Source of the DNA: Nageia nagi
Lineage: Eukaryota; Pinophyta
DNA length: 64,000 nt
Reading direction: 5' to 3'
Assembly (NCBI GenBank): GCA_050084985.1
Contig: JBITNC010000001.1
Location: 105,028,001 to 105,092,000 of the forward strand
The notes under the pieces: generated by a model
What the model was told of the DNA's origin: nothing
The model's database searches: none
What the model saw: the letters and a program-made list of their open reading frames with translations, nothing else
In this document: in pieces, positions 1 through 10,539 of the stretch
Position numbering within the stretch: position 1 is the first letter of the stretch
How the letters are laid out: each line of letters opens with the position of its first letter
Position numbers and translations under genes: made by a program

Positions 1-600
1 TTGGATGGCACTTTTATCATATGTTTTAATATTATCATAAGTTTGAGCAATTACTTTGAAAAACTCATGATAAATTTGAGACATAACAACTTTTTCTTCA
101 TTAAAATAACCTAAACCAACCTTTATATATTTACCAAGTTCTATTTCTAGCTCAACATAATTCTCATTTTGAATGGTTAAAGATTTAGCCTTTTGGACAT
201 CTTTTGAATCAAATAGTATTTCAAAAGAGAGTAATCCTTTCGATATAACATTATTTTTAAGTTAAATAATATCTTATTCTTGGAAACAATTAGGTAATTC
301 CTAAATACCAAAAGTGTGAGCCACTACTTCATCCAAGAGGAAGTTCATAATATGCTCATCAAAGTCAAATACTTACCAAAAATTTATAGCATCAAGTACT
401 AAAGGCCTACATTGAACTTTGACTCCAAGAGCTCCTCTTTTATAATGGGTAGGATTATATCATGCCCCTTATCCTACAAGTGCATTAGCTATTTAGTTGT
501 ACCTTCTAGGAATAAATATAAAATTGATAGCTATGAATGAATCTAATAAATCCCAAACTCTATTCTTGTAGGTCTTCATATATTATATTTTGCACTAATC
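1..600 (-). pseudogene. Element A pol: end of aRNH and linker into RT
   Basis: The minus-strand frame reads FIPRRYN, a stop, then IANALVG, matching the end of the archaeal-type RNase H fold in Tat-like elements. It continues through RGALGVKVQCRPLVLDA and FDFDEHIMNFLLDE to KYIKVGLGYFNEE, MSQIYHEFFKVIAQTYDNIK and TYDKSAIQ. The last part is the conserved linker that in this family leads into the RT domain (usual form F-x-W-x-Y-x-D-(L/M)-K-x-Y-D). At least five stops interrupt about 190 codons, several where relatives have Gln. RT itself lies beyond the window edge. Confidence 0.7.
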
Positions 601-611
601 TAGTTTTTGAC

Positions 612-1001
612 TTACTTTATGACTAGTTTTGAATCACCATGGACAATTAGACATCTAATGCCTATATTGATTTCTTCAGATAAACCTAAATAAAAGGCTT
701 CATACTCAATAGCATTATTTGTACAAATCCATGTGAATCTAAATGAGAATCTTTTTGTATGTATCTCTAGAGATTTGAATACAACTTCAACTCCACATCC
801 ATGCTTACATATAAATCCATCAAAGTACATTATCCATATCTCATGTTCTTTTTTAGCTGTGATTGAGATTGGTTGAGTATCTTCATATAAATAATAATTA
901 CTCATACCAGCATCTATGACCTGATAATTTAAATCATTTGTTGAAAGAACTTTAGTTGTTAGTAGTGATTCTCTAAATGTGTCCCTTTCAAATATTTCCA
1001 T
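612..1001 (-). pseudogene. Element A archaeal-type RNase H
   Basis: An open stretch of 129 codons on the minus strand. It shows WIMYFDGF near residue 56 (first catalytic Asp), TNNAIEYEAFYLGL near residue 95 (catalytic Glu), and VHGDSKLVIK at the end (second Asp). These are the hallmarks of the aRNH carried as a second RNase H by Tat-lineage Ty3/gypsy elements. It degrades RNA in RNA/DNA hybrids during reverse transcription. It lies directly after protease and before RT, not after the usual RNase H. Catalytic residues look intact here, but the surrounding frame has stops. Confidence 0.75.
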
Positions 1002-1130
1002 AGGTTGGAGACCATTTATATAGTTTTGTTCTATGTTATTCTTAAGATGAACATTTTTAATGCCCTGATTTAAAATTTTTACTTATTTATCTTGGAAGAG
1101 AATTAGAAGATGAGTATAGTCTAAAGCTAA

Positions 1131-1627
1131 TTACCCTCCCAATTTATCAATGAATTCTCTAGAAAGACATATTCTAAAAAATGGTAGAAGATAAACCATA
1201 ATGATATCTTGGATAACACAAATGTTAGGGAATGCATTCAAATTTATTAGGAATCCTTTAACACTATCAACAACATCTAAAAAGGAAGAATCTAATTTTA
1301 TAACACCATTAATACATCTTGTAATATACAATTTATTTCATTTGCAACAGCTTTAGGTATCACAGTTATTATAGCTCTAACATCTATCATACAATTATTT
1401 ACTACCCAACCTTCTAATCTTAGGGATAGATAGAATAGTGGAGGTCTTATTATAACCATTAGAGTAGGAGGGACTTCATAAAATATTACAAAGAAAGGAT
1501 TTTCTTCATTTACCCTCTTTTTACTATTGCTTAATTTCAAAGCTTCTTGTAAAAGATCTACTTGACCTGGTATCTTTAATGCATCAAACATAGTCATCTT
1601 AGAAAGAGTTTTCTTTAGTTCCTCCAT
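1131..1627 (-). pseudogene. Element A aspartic protease (catalytic motif lost)
   Basis: Two overlapping open stretches cover the end of gag and the retropepsin domain. The recognisable core is GWVVNNCMIDVRAIITVIPK followed by AVANEI. Retropepsins of this family have D-(S/T)-G-A; here the motif reads D-V-R-A, so the catalytic Gly is replaced by Arg. Upstream, PGQVDLLQEALKL is the conserved spacer between gag and protease and recurs in element B. The protease would cleave the polyprotein; this copy cannot. Confidence 0.7.
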
Positions 1628-3455
1628 AATATTGTATGGAGCATATGGGAAAAACTTAGTTGATTCTATTTTTTAGTCTATTATGAATTATTGAGTGGTA
1701 TTTTCTTTATGATAATTAGTAATAAAAGAATACCTCATTGTACTAGGTCTCTCCTTTTATGAGACTTCTTTTTTTATTGTAGTAGGGTTTGTTTCAGTTG
1801 AGACATTAGTACCTAGATTTTGAAAAATATTACCCAGATGCTAGGAAACATTACTTAAATTTATTGGTGATTGATATTGTTGATTATGAGGCTAGGCTAA
1901 GGGAGTCTTAAATTTCTTAGGTTTAGGTTGTACTAGAATAGATGCTTGATCTTGCTAAGTAACTTGGGGTTGCTATGGAACCATTGAAGAAATAGCTATA
2001 TTTGAACAAAATTGGCTTATTCTCTAGCATATCTCAAAAGCCAAAAATTTACCATTGTGAGATCAATAATGGGATCTATTGTAGATTCCACCATTTGGTT
2101 AGAATGTAATCCCAAATACCGATATTGATAAACCACACATAAATATGGAAAATAAGGAGTTGAACATGGTGAACACCATTCCATAATGCCAAGAGCAACA
2201 CTTTTTTTAGAATTTGTCATAATAATATTTTTAATTATTTTGGAGATGTTTGATTATTCTATTTAGCTCACCTTAGGCTAGAATCTTGGTTGATACTAGT
2301 TATCATATCTTCTATAATAAAATGTTGATTCTACCTTTCTTATAGAGTGAGCTTATTCATAAGGTTTCTAATAGTTACCTCTAACTACCTTATTCTTTCC
2401 TCTTTTGAGATTTAACATCATTACTAGCACTAGTAAATGAAGGAGCAAGTAATGCTAGTACCTAATTTTGGAAAATAGATTTGGGAGGAGATGGTTAGGC
2501 TAAAATCTAGGATGAGCAATTTATAGAACTTGTTTAAGAGGTAAATTAAGAAATAAAGGCATAATGGTTCTAGGATGCATCTTTCCAAAGGATACCAAGG
2601 TATGTTTATATGTTTTTGCTATCTGGTAAACACTTGGGAAGGTATCTTTTACATAACAATTAGCATATTAAGGTTCAAGAGAAAGGCCTTCCTATAATAC
2701 ACCAAAGCTTATGCATTTGTTCATCTAATATTTACTAGGATATATTTCCATGTTCTCTCAAATATGTTATTAAAATCATCAATGGACTCATGAAGATGTA
2801 TTTTGATACATGCTATAAGGCTAAGAACTGTAATATCATCACCATCTGTAGAAAATCTTTTAATTAAATCTTGACATAACTCTCCCTATAAATTTATAAA
2901 TTAGAGGGTGAGAGTTCTAAACCATTTAGCTACTTTGCCTTTGAAAGAGTGTGATAATAACTTGGTCATCACAATTTTATTAGTGATATCAAAGCATGAA
3001 GCCAACAAAGATATATATTGATAATGTTCATATGCTATCTTGCCAAACCCATCATATTTTGGCAAAACCTTGAATGTTGCTTGAGGTATAGCATGGGAGT
3101 TAGTAGTAACAACTAAAGGATGACCATTATTACAATAAGGAAAGTCTACTAGCTAAGCCATGCTTGGAGTATGAGAAATAGGTGAAGGATTCTTTGAGGT
3201 TGAATCAAATACAACTGAAAGTGGAATTGTACTTAAGGAAACTACTAGGGATACAACTTGAGAGATCTTTTGCCTAATCCTCCTATGAAAAACTGATAGC
3301 TATTGGAATCTAAGATATCTAAGGAAATTTTTGGCACTACTTCTAGTAATTTTATGTTCTAAAGTTACCAAGGTATTGGTTGATAGCAAAGTCACTAATA
3401 AGGTTAAAACAACCTTATAATCTTTGAAGGATTTAATTAATAGACCACTAGACAT
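1628..3455 (-). pseudogene. Element A gag, broken
   Basis: The probable start is the minus-strand ATG at 3453-3455 (reading MSSGLLIKSFKDYK). About 110 residues in, the frame reads ATFKVLPKYDGFGKIAYEHY, then VAKWFRTLTL and an Asp/Asn-rich helix region ending in FNNIFERTWKYI. This order matches the Retrotrans_gag (capsid) domain of Ty3/gypsy elements. Near 2017-2220 a short open stretch ends MVNFWLLRYARE, conserved at the same place in element B. I see no zinc knuckle. Many stops and frame changes interrupt it, and the family's Gln positions are often the ones hit. Confidence 0.65.
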
Positions 3456-4639
3456 GGCTATTTAGCCTATCTACACCTGTTAAATATGGAAATTAATTTG
3501 AGTCCCATCAAGCATGCTAAAAATATAAATATATATGATTTTTTAGTGTAGTGTAACCTCAAAGGGTTTGGTTTGATCGAGTTCTCCACTATCTATAATA
3601 GTAGGTTCCTTAAGAGAGCAAAAGGTGGTGGGGATAGGCTTGTGTTAGTTTTCAACTCAATCTTTGAATTATAGGCCATTTCCTATTTATTATGAATGTT
3701 TAAAGTAATAAAAAAGAGATAAAAAGGTAAAGAGTTACAAGGAAAAGATAAGCAAATTGAAGTAAAACTTAAAACAAGAAATGTACAACTCAAGCATTAT
3801 AGAATAAGTAGCAATCCATATCCAAGATAAAGAATAGCAAGCTATCTTACCTTTGGGGTCTTGTAATCATAATACATAGCCATAATTTTAAGAAAACATC
3901 TCATAAAAAATATTCACAAAAGCAATAAATAGCCACTTGTTCCAAGAGGGCAAAGCATTGTCTATTTGTATTATCAGATGTAAAAGTATCTTACAAATTT
4001 GAGCAAATTTGCTAAAATGTCTGACTTTTTAAATTTCTAATAGTTTACCATTTATACATTTTTCTCCCTAGTTGGATGGTTGTATCTCATTAATATACAT
4101 AATTACTCATCTTGAATAAAGCAATAAAAGCAAAACTATTCATAAATAAATACTACAACTGTGTTACATTACATAGTGAATAAGTACCAATAACATGACT
4201 ATTTGAGAATTTGCAATTTTTAATAGTCATATCCATAAAACTGTAATCCTTTTGACATGTTGTTGACTTCTCCTTCTTTGGCCCTATAGTTTATTGAATA
4301 TGGCACTATAGCTGATTGACTAAGTACTTGTTTGCAACTTGAAAGGTACATTTTGGTATTATACTCTATCAATATCTATCTACTTCTTTGTAACTATTGA
4401 TGGTCCATACTATAGATGTGAATGAATAGAGTAATAGAGTTTTGTGATCAATATATCAACTTAGTTCAAGAAGAAACTACCACTGTTATGTGGAAGTGAG
4501 TTGGATTCAACACATTAACAGAGTCCCAAGGGTCAAACACTTAAGATCAAGTGGACCTAGGTGTTAATTCTTACCCATTACTCTTACCTCATTCTAACAG
4601 GTTCTATTTCCTTTATCTAAGTTTTGTTGATGATCTAAC
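3456..4639 (-). other. Element A 5' non-coding region (leader and/or LTR)
   Basis: No coding sequence. It aligns by eye over its whole length with 16,690-17,820 of element B, including a conserved stretch at 3855-3885 (tcttgtaatcataatacata). The 5' LTR must end somewhere here, but I found neither a TGG-type primer-binding site nor a second LTR copy to set the edge. Confidence 0.5.
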
Positions 4640-4925
4640 TCTTTCAAGACTTACTAATTTTACTTAAAAATTATGATATCATCACTCAAAATTGGTGGGC
4701 TTAATTTGATATCTTCAAGAATAATCACCTACCATTACTTGTTCCAAGACCCACTGATTTTATCCATAAATTATGATGTCATCATTCAAAATTAGCAAGC
4801 TTTATTTGATATCTTCATGAATCATCACCCATCATTACTTATTTCAAGACCTACTAATTTTACCTATAAATTATGACATCATTGCTTAAAATTGATGGGC
4901 TTCATTTGATATCTTGGACTTTTAT
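4640..4925. repeat. 100-bp tandem repeat, about 3 copies (element A)
   Basis: The string caagac recurs at 4645, 4745 and 4845, an exact 100-bp step. Each unit contains aattatgatatcatca-like and ttgatatcttca-like segments. The same unit with the same 100-bp step occurs five times in element B at 17,829-18,229, so the repeat belongs to this element family. Confidence 0.85.
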
Positions 4926-4935
4926 TTACAATAAC

Positions 4936-5190
4936 TCTTGAATACTTTGTATTTTCATAATTGTTGGACACTTTGTATCTGTACAACTCCTAAACACTTT
5001 GTATTTACAAAACTATTGAACACTTTGTATTTACATAACTCCTAGACACTTTGTATTTACACAACTCTTAGAGACTTTGTATTTATACAACTCCTAAACA
5101 CTTTGTATTTACATAACTCCTAAACACTTTGTATTTACACAACTCTCAAACACTTTGTATTTACACAACACTTGGACACTTTAATAGGAA
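4936..5190. repeat. 26-bp minisatellite, 10 copies (element A)
   Basis: The core actttgtatttac recurs with actttg/acttta starts at 4944, 4970, 4996, 5022, 5048, 5074, 5100, 5126, 5152 and 5178: ten units in exact 26-bp phase with no length change. In element B the same place holds a related array with a step of about 52 bp, twice this unit. Confidence 0.9.
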
Positions 5191-5423
5191 ATTTACAAGG
5201 CAAAATATCTAAGAAAAGATTTGCATATACAATAGCTAGATTATATACATAATAGCTTACTATTAATAACACCCACAACTCTTTAGATTAAGGGCTTATA
5301 GAAGATTTAGATTTCATGTTAAAGGGAATAAAATTGGAATAGAAAGAATTTATGAAAAGAATGAAAGAATAAAAGAATGATAGTGTATTACCCCAATTCA
5401 AAGTGCAATTATAAAGGAATACA

Positions 5424-5965
5424 ATAATGTCTAGGACTACATGTTCAACTTCATCTAATTCTATTTAAGATTGAGTGATTTGAATGATTTCAATAGGTAT
5501 CATTTTTTTATTAAGGTTTGCAAGCATCAAAGATTCAATGGAAGCCATAGCATTAGCAAACCTATTAGTTAATCATGGTGTTGCTTCTACATCATATTTT
5601 TCAAAAGATGATAAGAAATTATTTACTAATATCTTATATTTTTGCAACAAAGGTTCTTCACACTAGAAGATTTCTCTAACTTGGTTTATGATTAACAATG
5701 AATCACCAATGAATTTAACTTTTCACAAATTTAATTTTATAGCGATTTTAATACCTAAGATAAAGGATTCATTCTCAACATTATTGTTCGTATAAGAAAA
5801 GTTAAGTTTAAATGAATAGGGTATGGGAATCCATTGGGGGTGTAATGAATACAACACCCACACCGCTTCTTTGCTCACATCTTGATCTATCAAAATATAT
5901 TACCCTATCCCAATCTTCTTTAGATTATATGGGAATTTCCATTTCATATAATTGAAATACATGTT
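5424..5965 (-). pseudogene. Element C archaeal-type RNase H
   Basis: The minus frame shows a first-Asp strand, then FKLNFSYTNNNVENESFILG, then KFIGDSLLIINQVREIF, and near its end FEKYDVEATP and NRFANAMASIESLM. These match aRNH strand 1, the TNN-x-x-E helix, the GDS strand and the last helix. It sits downstream of the ordinary RNase H, the usual Tat-lineage place. Several stops interrupt it. The frame runs to the very edge of element A. Confidence 0.7.
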
Positions 5966-6028
5966 CATATAGTAATTCTATAATGAGTGGATTATCATTA
6001 CATAATGGTGCTGCAAGGAGATAGTCTA

Positions 6029-7349
6029 CTATGACTTATCCTTTGATTGATTTTCACTTATGAAGAGCAAGTTGAATTTAGTTAAATGCATGATCCATTT
6101 AAATGTTCTTGCATTTTGATAAGTTTTATTCATCATATATTTCAAATTATTTGCTTTAGCAATTACATACGTGGTATGGTTTAGCATGCAATGTCTTAAC
6201 TTTTTGGTTGTGAATACTACTGCTAAACATAAATTTTCCAAATATATGTATTTAATCTCATAACCAACCAAAGTTAAACTAAGATAATATATTGCTTATT
6301 CTTTACTATTTTCATTCTTTTGGGTAAGCATACTTCTTAAGGTTGTTTATGTGGTAGATATATACAACAAGAAGGGTTCTCTAAGCTTAGGTGGTACTAG
6401 AACGGGTGGTGAAAGAAGATAATATTTTATTTTGTCAAACACTTCTTATTATTATTATCCTAATAAAAGGTAATAACCTTATTCAAAAAATTGTTGAAAT
6501 ATTTTCATTTATATGAAAACTAAGAAATGAAACATCTTATAGCTTGTAACTTACCTTGTAAACTTTGTAATTATTTTATATTTGAGGGAGGTGACATATT
6601 TGTTATTATTTTTATTTTGTTAGGGTCTATTTCAATTCCTCACCTAGAAATAGTGAAACCTAGTAACTTCCTAGATGTTACCCCAAAAGCACATTTCTTT
6701 GGGTTAAATCAAATCTTATGTTTTAGTAACCAGTCAAATATTTTGAAAAGCACTTTAGGATGATCTTCTCATATTTTTGATTTAGCCAGTACACCATCTA
6801 CATAATATTCTATGATATCATGTATGTAATCATGGAAGATGTACATCATGACTCTTTGATAGGTAGCTCTAACATTTTTTAATCCAAAAAGCATTACTTT
6901 GTAACATAATGTTCCTCATGATGTTGTGAATGTGGTTTTATGTTGGTTTTCTAATGCTATCTTAATTTTGTTTTATTCTAAAAACACATCCATGAGTGAT
7001 AATATTTCATGTCCTATGGTAGAATCAAGAAAGCTATCTATGTTTGGTAGGAAAAAGTCATCCTTAGGGAATACTTTGATTAAGTCTCTAAAATTTATGC
7101 ATATTTAAATCTTCCCAGTGGATTTCTGAAGTAGTACCATATTAGAAACCCAATCAGAATAAATAATTGGATGAATAAACTTAGATTCCAAATGCTTTTG
7201 CAACTCTTCTTTTACCATGAGGGAAATTGTAGGATGCATTTTTTTAGCTTTTCTTTAATAGGTTTTGCACCTTTATTTATACCAAGATTATGCACTAGTA
7301 AATTAGAATCAATTCTAGGCACATCAGCATATGACCATGCGAATATTTC
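6029..7349 (-). pseudogene. Element C reverse transcriptase and RNase H
   Basis: From 7349 downward the frame reads EIFAWSYADVPRID (RT linker), KEKLKKMHPTISLMVKEEL and the palm strands. The catalytic box is EYYVDGVLAKS where YVDD is expected, so the second metal-binding Asp is Gly. The thumb and connection follow with stops. 6029-6271 is an open 80-codon stretch containing AVVFTTKKLRHCMLNHTTYV and ARTFKWIMHLTKFNLLF, the end of the ordinary Ty3/gypsy RNase H. The enzyme would copy element RNA to DNA; this one is inactive. Confidence 0.8.
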
Positions 7350-8345
7350 TTATTTTTCTTTGAGTGTTGTAATGAAATCTTTTCTTTCATCTTTAGTAAG
7401 GGATTTTTCTAATTGAATTATTTTATGGCTATTAGGTTCATTAATTAAATCAATTTTAATGATTTCTTCAATTAACATGTGAGATCCCTCCTCCAATTGG
7501 TTGGGTATTGGAATCCAATTATTATTGTTTGCATTATATTCTTCATCCTTAGCTTCATATTGATCTTCCAAAGTAGTATTAATATTTAAGTTTGCATTTT
7601 GTAGTATTATATCTATGTCTTTGAAATCTTGGATTGTAGGTTGTTTAAGAATCAATGTAAAATCTAGAGTTTCATCATCTACTAGAAAGTATGAAGAAAA
7701 GCTACTTGAATTTTTTGAACCTATTATCTCAAACTCATCACTTTCAGACTAATAAAAGTTCATTTTATGCATTATAATATCACATATTTCCATTATTTCT
7801 ATCATATTAACTATCATATCAGAAAATAACCCTCTTAAGGATAGCATTTTAGACTCTATATCATCTTGAATTATCACCCATTTAGATGTTTCACATGAAT
7901 TTTTAAAGATTTTGGCTTCTAGTTCTAGTTCAGTTATCTTGCAACTAGATATTCCTTGATTATTTTCTTATAACCTAATCCTATCTTATCACTAGGAAAT
8001 TTATAATGAATATCAATGGTGTACCTAGGCCCTTGTTCATATGATCCTAAACCTTGTCCTTTCCATTGACACCTATCAAAGTTTTTTTGGATGAATGTTC
8101 TTATATATGGTGATAAGTATTATAATGGATTATAGAAGATTCCTTTGTTGGAATAAGGTAAAGGAAGGTTAGTTCTATTGGATCATGATATACAAAATGT
8201 GTTTGAATAGGTAACTTCTGTAGTGTTACTAATTTCCCTACCACACTAGGAGGCTCTTTAGGTCTTTCTATTTCTTGAACTGTAGGAATATTAAAAATAA
8301 CATCATCAATAGAAAACCCTTATATTTCATAATCAATTAATTTTA
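7350..8345 (-). pseudogene. Element C pre-RT linker, with internal deletion of gag and protease
   Basis: 7350-7655 is open for 101 codons, acidic, and ends in LEKSLTKDERKDFITTLKEK. This matches the conserved helix before RT in Tat-like polyproteins (E-R-K-x-F/L). Upstream to 8345 the frame is broken and I recognise no protease Asp-Thr-Gly or capsid motif. The space between the gag start and this linker is too short for both, so an internal deletion is likely. Confidence 0.55.
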
Positions 8346-8348
8346 TAG

Positions 8349-8570
8349 TCATAGGATAGACATCTTCTGGAACATTATGGAGAGATCAGCAATTTGCTTT
8401 TCTACATTAGACCCTCCTTCATTGGCCATGGCTCCAAGCTCTCTTTGCTTCTTTATCCAAAATCTAGAACCAATTTTTGGATCCTCCTCCACAAATTCTC
8501 CTTCTCCTTTCTTGCTTTGTGGCCTGGTATACATGCAAGAACACTTTCCAAACACGAACAACAATCTCAA
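8349..8570 (-). pseudogene. Element C gag N-terminus
   Basis: A 73-codon open stretch just downstream of the primer-binding site. It reads MYTRPQSKKGEGEFVEEDPK and then IKKQRELGAMANEGGSNVEK. Position and basic/acidic composition fit the start of gag. It stops before any capsid motif. The opposite strand is also open here but has no family support. Confidence 0.5.
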
Positions 8571-8597
8571 AAATATAGGTTATCCCAATGATTTCAA

Positions 8598-8611
8598 CTA
8601 CTCTGATACCA
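8598..8611 (-). other. Primer-binding site, initiator tRNA-Met type (element C)
   Basis: The minus strand reads TGGTATCAGAGTAG. Plant Ty elements primed by initiator tRNA-Met carry TGGTATCAGAGC, so 11 of the first 12 bases match, with T in place of the last C. It lies next to the inferred LTR and 28 bases upstream of the gag segment, as expected. Confidence 0.85.
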
Positions 8612-9650
8612 AACTGGATCCATAAACTATAAGATTAAAAAATTTCAATTTAACCTTTACTTAGGATCAATTCACACTTAAAATAATTAAGTGCTTGTAA
8701 AGGAAAATTAGGAAATAAATTGTAAACATAGAGAAGAGAAAAGCATTCACCATAGAAGAGATAAGCAAAATTTATCCTAGTTCACCCAATGTGGGCTACA
8801 TCTAGCTTAAAAGCTCTCTACTATCAATGGTAGAATCACTTTACAAGGCCTCCATGGTCCTTCAAAACCTCCTCTCACATTCACAACAAACTCACAACTC
8901 TGAAAATCTCAATAAGAACTAAAAAGAACTCTCCTAAAATCCTCTTTTTTTTTCTCCTATCCAATTTGCTCCCTTTTTATACAATTTTGGGGGTTAAAAT
9001 TGGAGAGTATTACAACTAGAAAATTTGGTAAAAAACCCATTTTTAGATACCCATTAACCTCTTTGATCTTCCTAGCAAATTTGGGCTTAAATGGTTGTAA
9101 AACTCTCCCAAAAATGAGCTCTAAAATCAAAACAATACACTCTCTAGACTATTTCAGGCTAACAAAATTACTCAGCCTAATAATAGGACCTTAGGCAAAT
9201 TAAAAGTCATAAAAACCTTTAAAAACACAAAATACATTAAAAAATATAAAATTGGGTAGGTGCATTATGGTGGCGACATGTGGTAGGCTCTGAGCGATCA
9301 ACCTCCTATTGAATGGCAGCTTGGTTGGTAGTTAGGTTGGCAGTCTAGTGGCTGGTTTGGTAGGTCATAGTGGGTTGGAAGTCACATGGGTGGTCAAATT
9401 TCCATGTGGTCCTTCATGGTTGGTAGGCTGGCAGTGCACAGTCAACCTCCTTCCCCTGCCTCATCACCTCCATGCGGTCCTATCATCCGCGTAGTCGCTT
9501 TGGTGGCAGGTAGGTTTGTATGGTGGTAGGTCAAACTCCATGCACTCCCTTTTGACTCCGACATGGTCCAACGGGTCCTGCTAAAATATTTAAATTTTAT
9601 ATATTTTTTTAATCCTTTTTTTTTTCAAAATACACAAACTATATTAATAC
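8612..9650 (-). mobile_element. Element C 5' LTR
   Basis: The segment upstream of the primer-binding site holds an AT-rich transcribed part (8612-8970), a TATA box, and a GC-rich stretch of about 320 bp (9256-9575) with repeated ttggtagg/ggttggcag words. No second copy is in the window, so the outer edge near 9650 is a guess. A 64-codon plus-strand frame at 9000-9194 is accidental. Confidence 0.6.
8973..8982 (-). promoter_or_regulatory. TATA box in element C LTR
   Basis: The minus strand reads GTATAAAAAG, a strong plant TATA match, about 360 bases upstream of the primer-binding site. Transcription would start inside the LTR and run leftward. The GC-rich part of the LTR lies upstream, where U3 control sequence belongs. 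Confidence 0.6.
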
Positions 9651-9724
9651 CATATCTTCCACATACGGACTCAAATTCATGATTCGAAAGAAGCATAAAA
9701 AAGCTAAAGATAAGATGAACCAAA

Positions 9725-10500
9725 TTAACATACTAAAATAGAGATTAATAAATGTTGAAGGGATCCAAATTTTGGATCAGTAAATGACTCATAGGGCATA
9801 TAATAAGCTAAGCCTTGGTCAATCATGATGTCTCTTTTGAATGAGCTAGTAACTTCCCCTTTTTGATGACCTTGGGTGTCATGTGCTACAAAAGAATGTG
9901 ATTGGGGTGAGCTCTCCATGTGTTCATGTGATTGATCACCCCCATCTCAATCTAATTTACTCTTGAGGCATTCTCAATATATTCTTTTTACATGGTCAGA
10001 AGGTCAACATTGATCTAATCTATTTTAGCTATAGAGGATGATTGAGAAGTTGTCATGATATTACCATTCCTTAAACCTCTAATTGTCATTTGAAAATGGT
10101 AATCTAGGCTATGCAAGGTCTTGTAACTTTCTATATTTTGATTCAATTCAACTCTAAAATCTATAAATTTTGAATGCTCTAGAAATTTGTGTGCTTGAAA
10201 TTGGCTAAATGTTGAACTAGAGGATATGGGGGAATTTTATTTGTCTAAGGTTGGTGAGATTTCCAATATAGAAATTAATATTTGAGGATATTGAGACCCA
10301 TGCATTGTACGAATTGAGCTAGCATAAGTTGAATAAGTAGTTTCAAAGCATGTTAGACTTAAATTGTGGTACTTATGTGATGGTTTATAAAATATGAGGA
10401 AATCTTTCCTTAAATGCTACTTTATTTAGTTGATGGCTAAGTAGTGCACCAACATTAACTCTTAGTTAGGTTGAATTAATGCTAAACATTAATGGCTACC
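9725..10500 (-). pseudogene. Element B C-terminal tail of pol
   Basis: Downstream of integrase the minus frame reads SKFIDFRVELNQNIESYKTL followed by HSLDYHFQMTIRGLRNGN, which looks helical or coiled-coil. A 64-codon open stretch at 9725-9919 follows. I do not recognise a named domain; position suggests the tail after integrase, or a 3' untranslated region. Confidence 0.35.
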
Positions 10501-10539
10501 TACTTTTTGAGAACTATGTGTAGAAGATGTACAAGAACC

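Larger units (their letters stand above)
1..5423 (-). mobile_element. Element A: decayed Ty3/gypsy (Tat-like) retrotransposon, 3' part beyond window
   Basis: Read on the minus strand, this holds a 5' non-coding region with two tandem arrays, then gag, protease, an archaeal-type RNase H (aRNH) and the linker leading to reverse transcriptase, which runs off the window start. It is closely similar in order and sequence to element B. Both copies stop matching after the plus-strand string GAATACA, so I place the 5' edge at 5423; read on the minus strand the element then begins TGTATTC, a plausible LTR start. The flank beyond 5423 is coding sequence of element C, so A probably inserted into C. No primer-binding site could be fixed. 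Every domain carries stops, so the copy is dead. Confidence 0.8.
5424..9650 (-). mobile_element. Element C: internally deleted Ty3/gypsy (Tat-like) retrotransposon
   Basis: In minus-strand order: an LTR (about 9,650-8,612), a primer-binding site, the first codons of gag, a linker, RT, RNase H, and an archaeal-type RNase H. Most of gag and the protease are missing, and the coding sequence stops abruptly at 5423/5424 where element A begins. Integrase is absent, presumably displaced beyond A. The order RT, RNase H, aRNH differs from elements A and B, so it is another lineage. The right edge is approximate. Confidence 0.75.

Noticed and set aside
8377-8625. Overlapping plus-strand frames (82 and 65 codons)
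   Set aside because: Antisense to the gag start and primer-binding site of element C, which have family support.
9867-9872. accttg as the lower target duplication of element B
   Set aside because: It matches the five bases after 18,696 (ACCTT), but no LTR end adjoins it, and five-base matches are common by chance.
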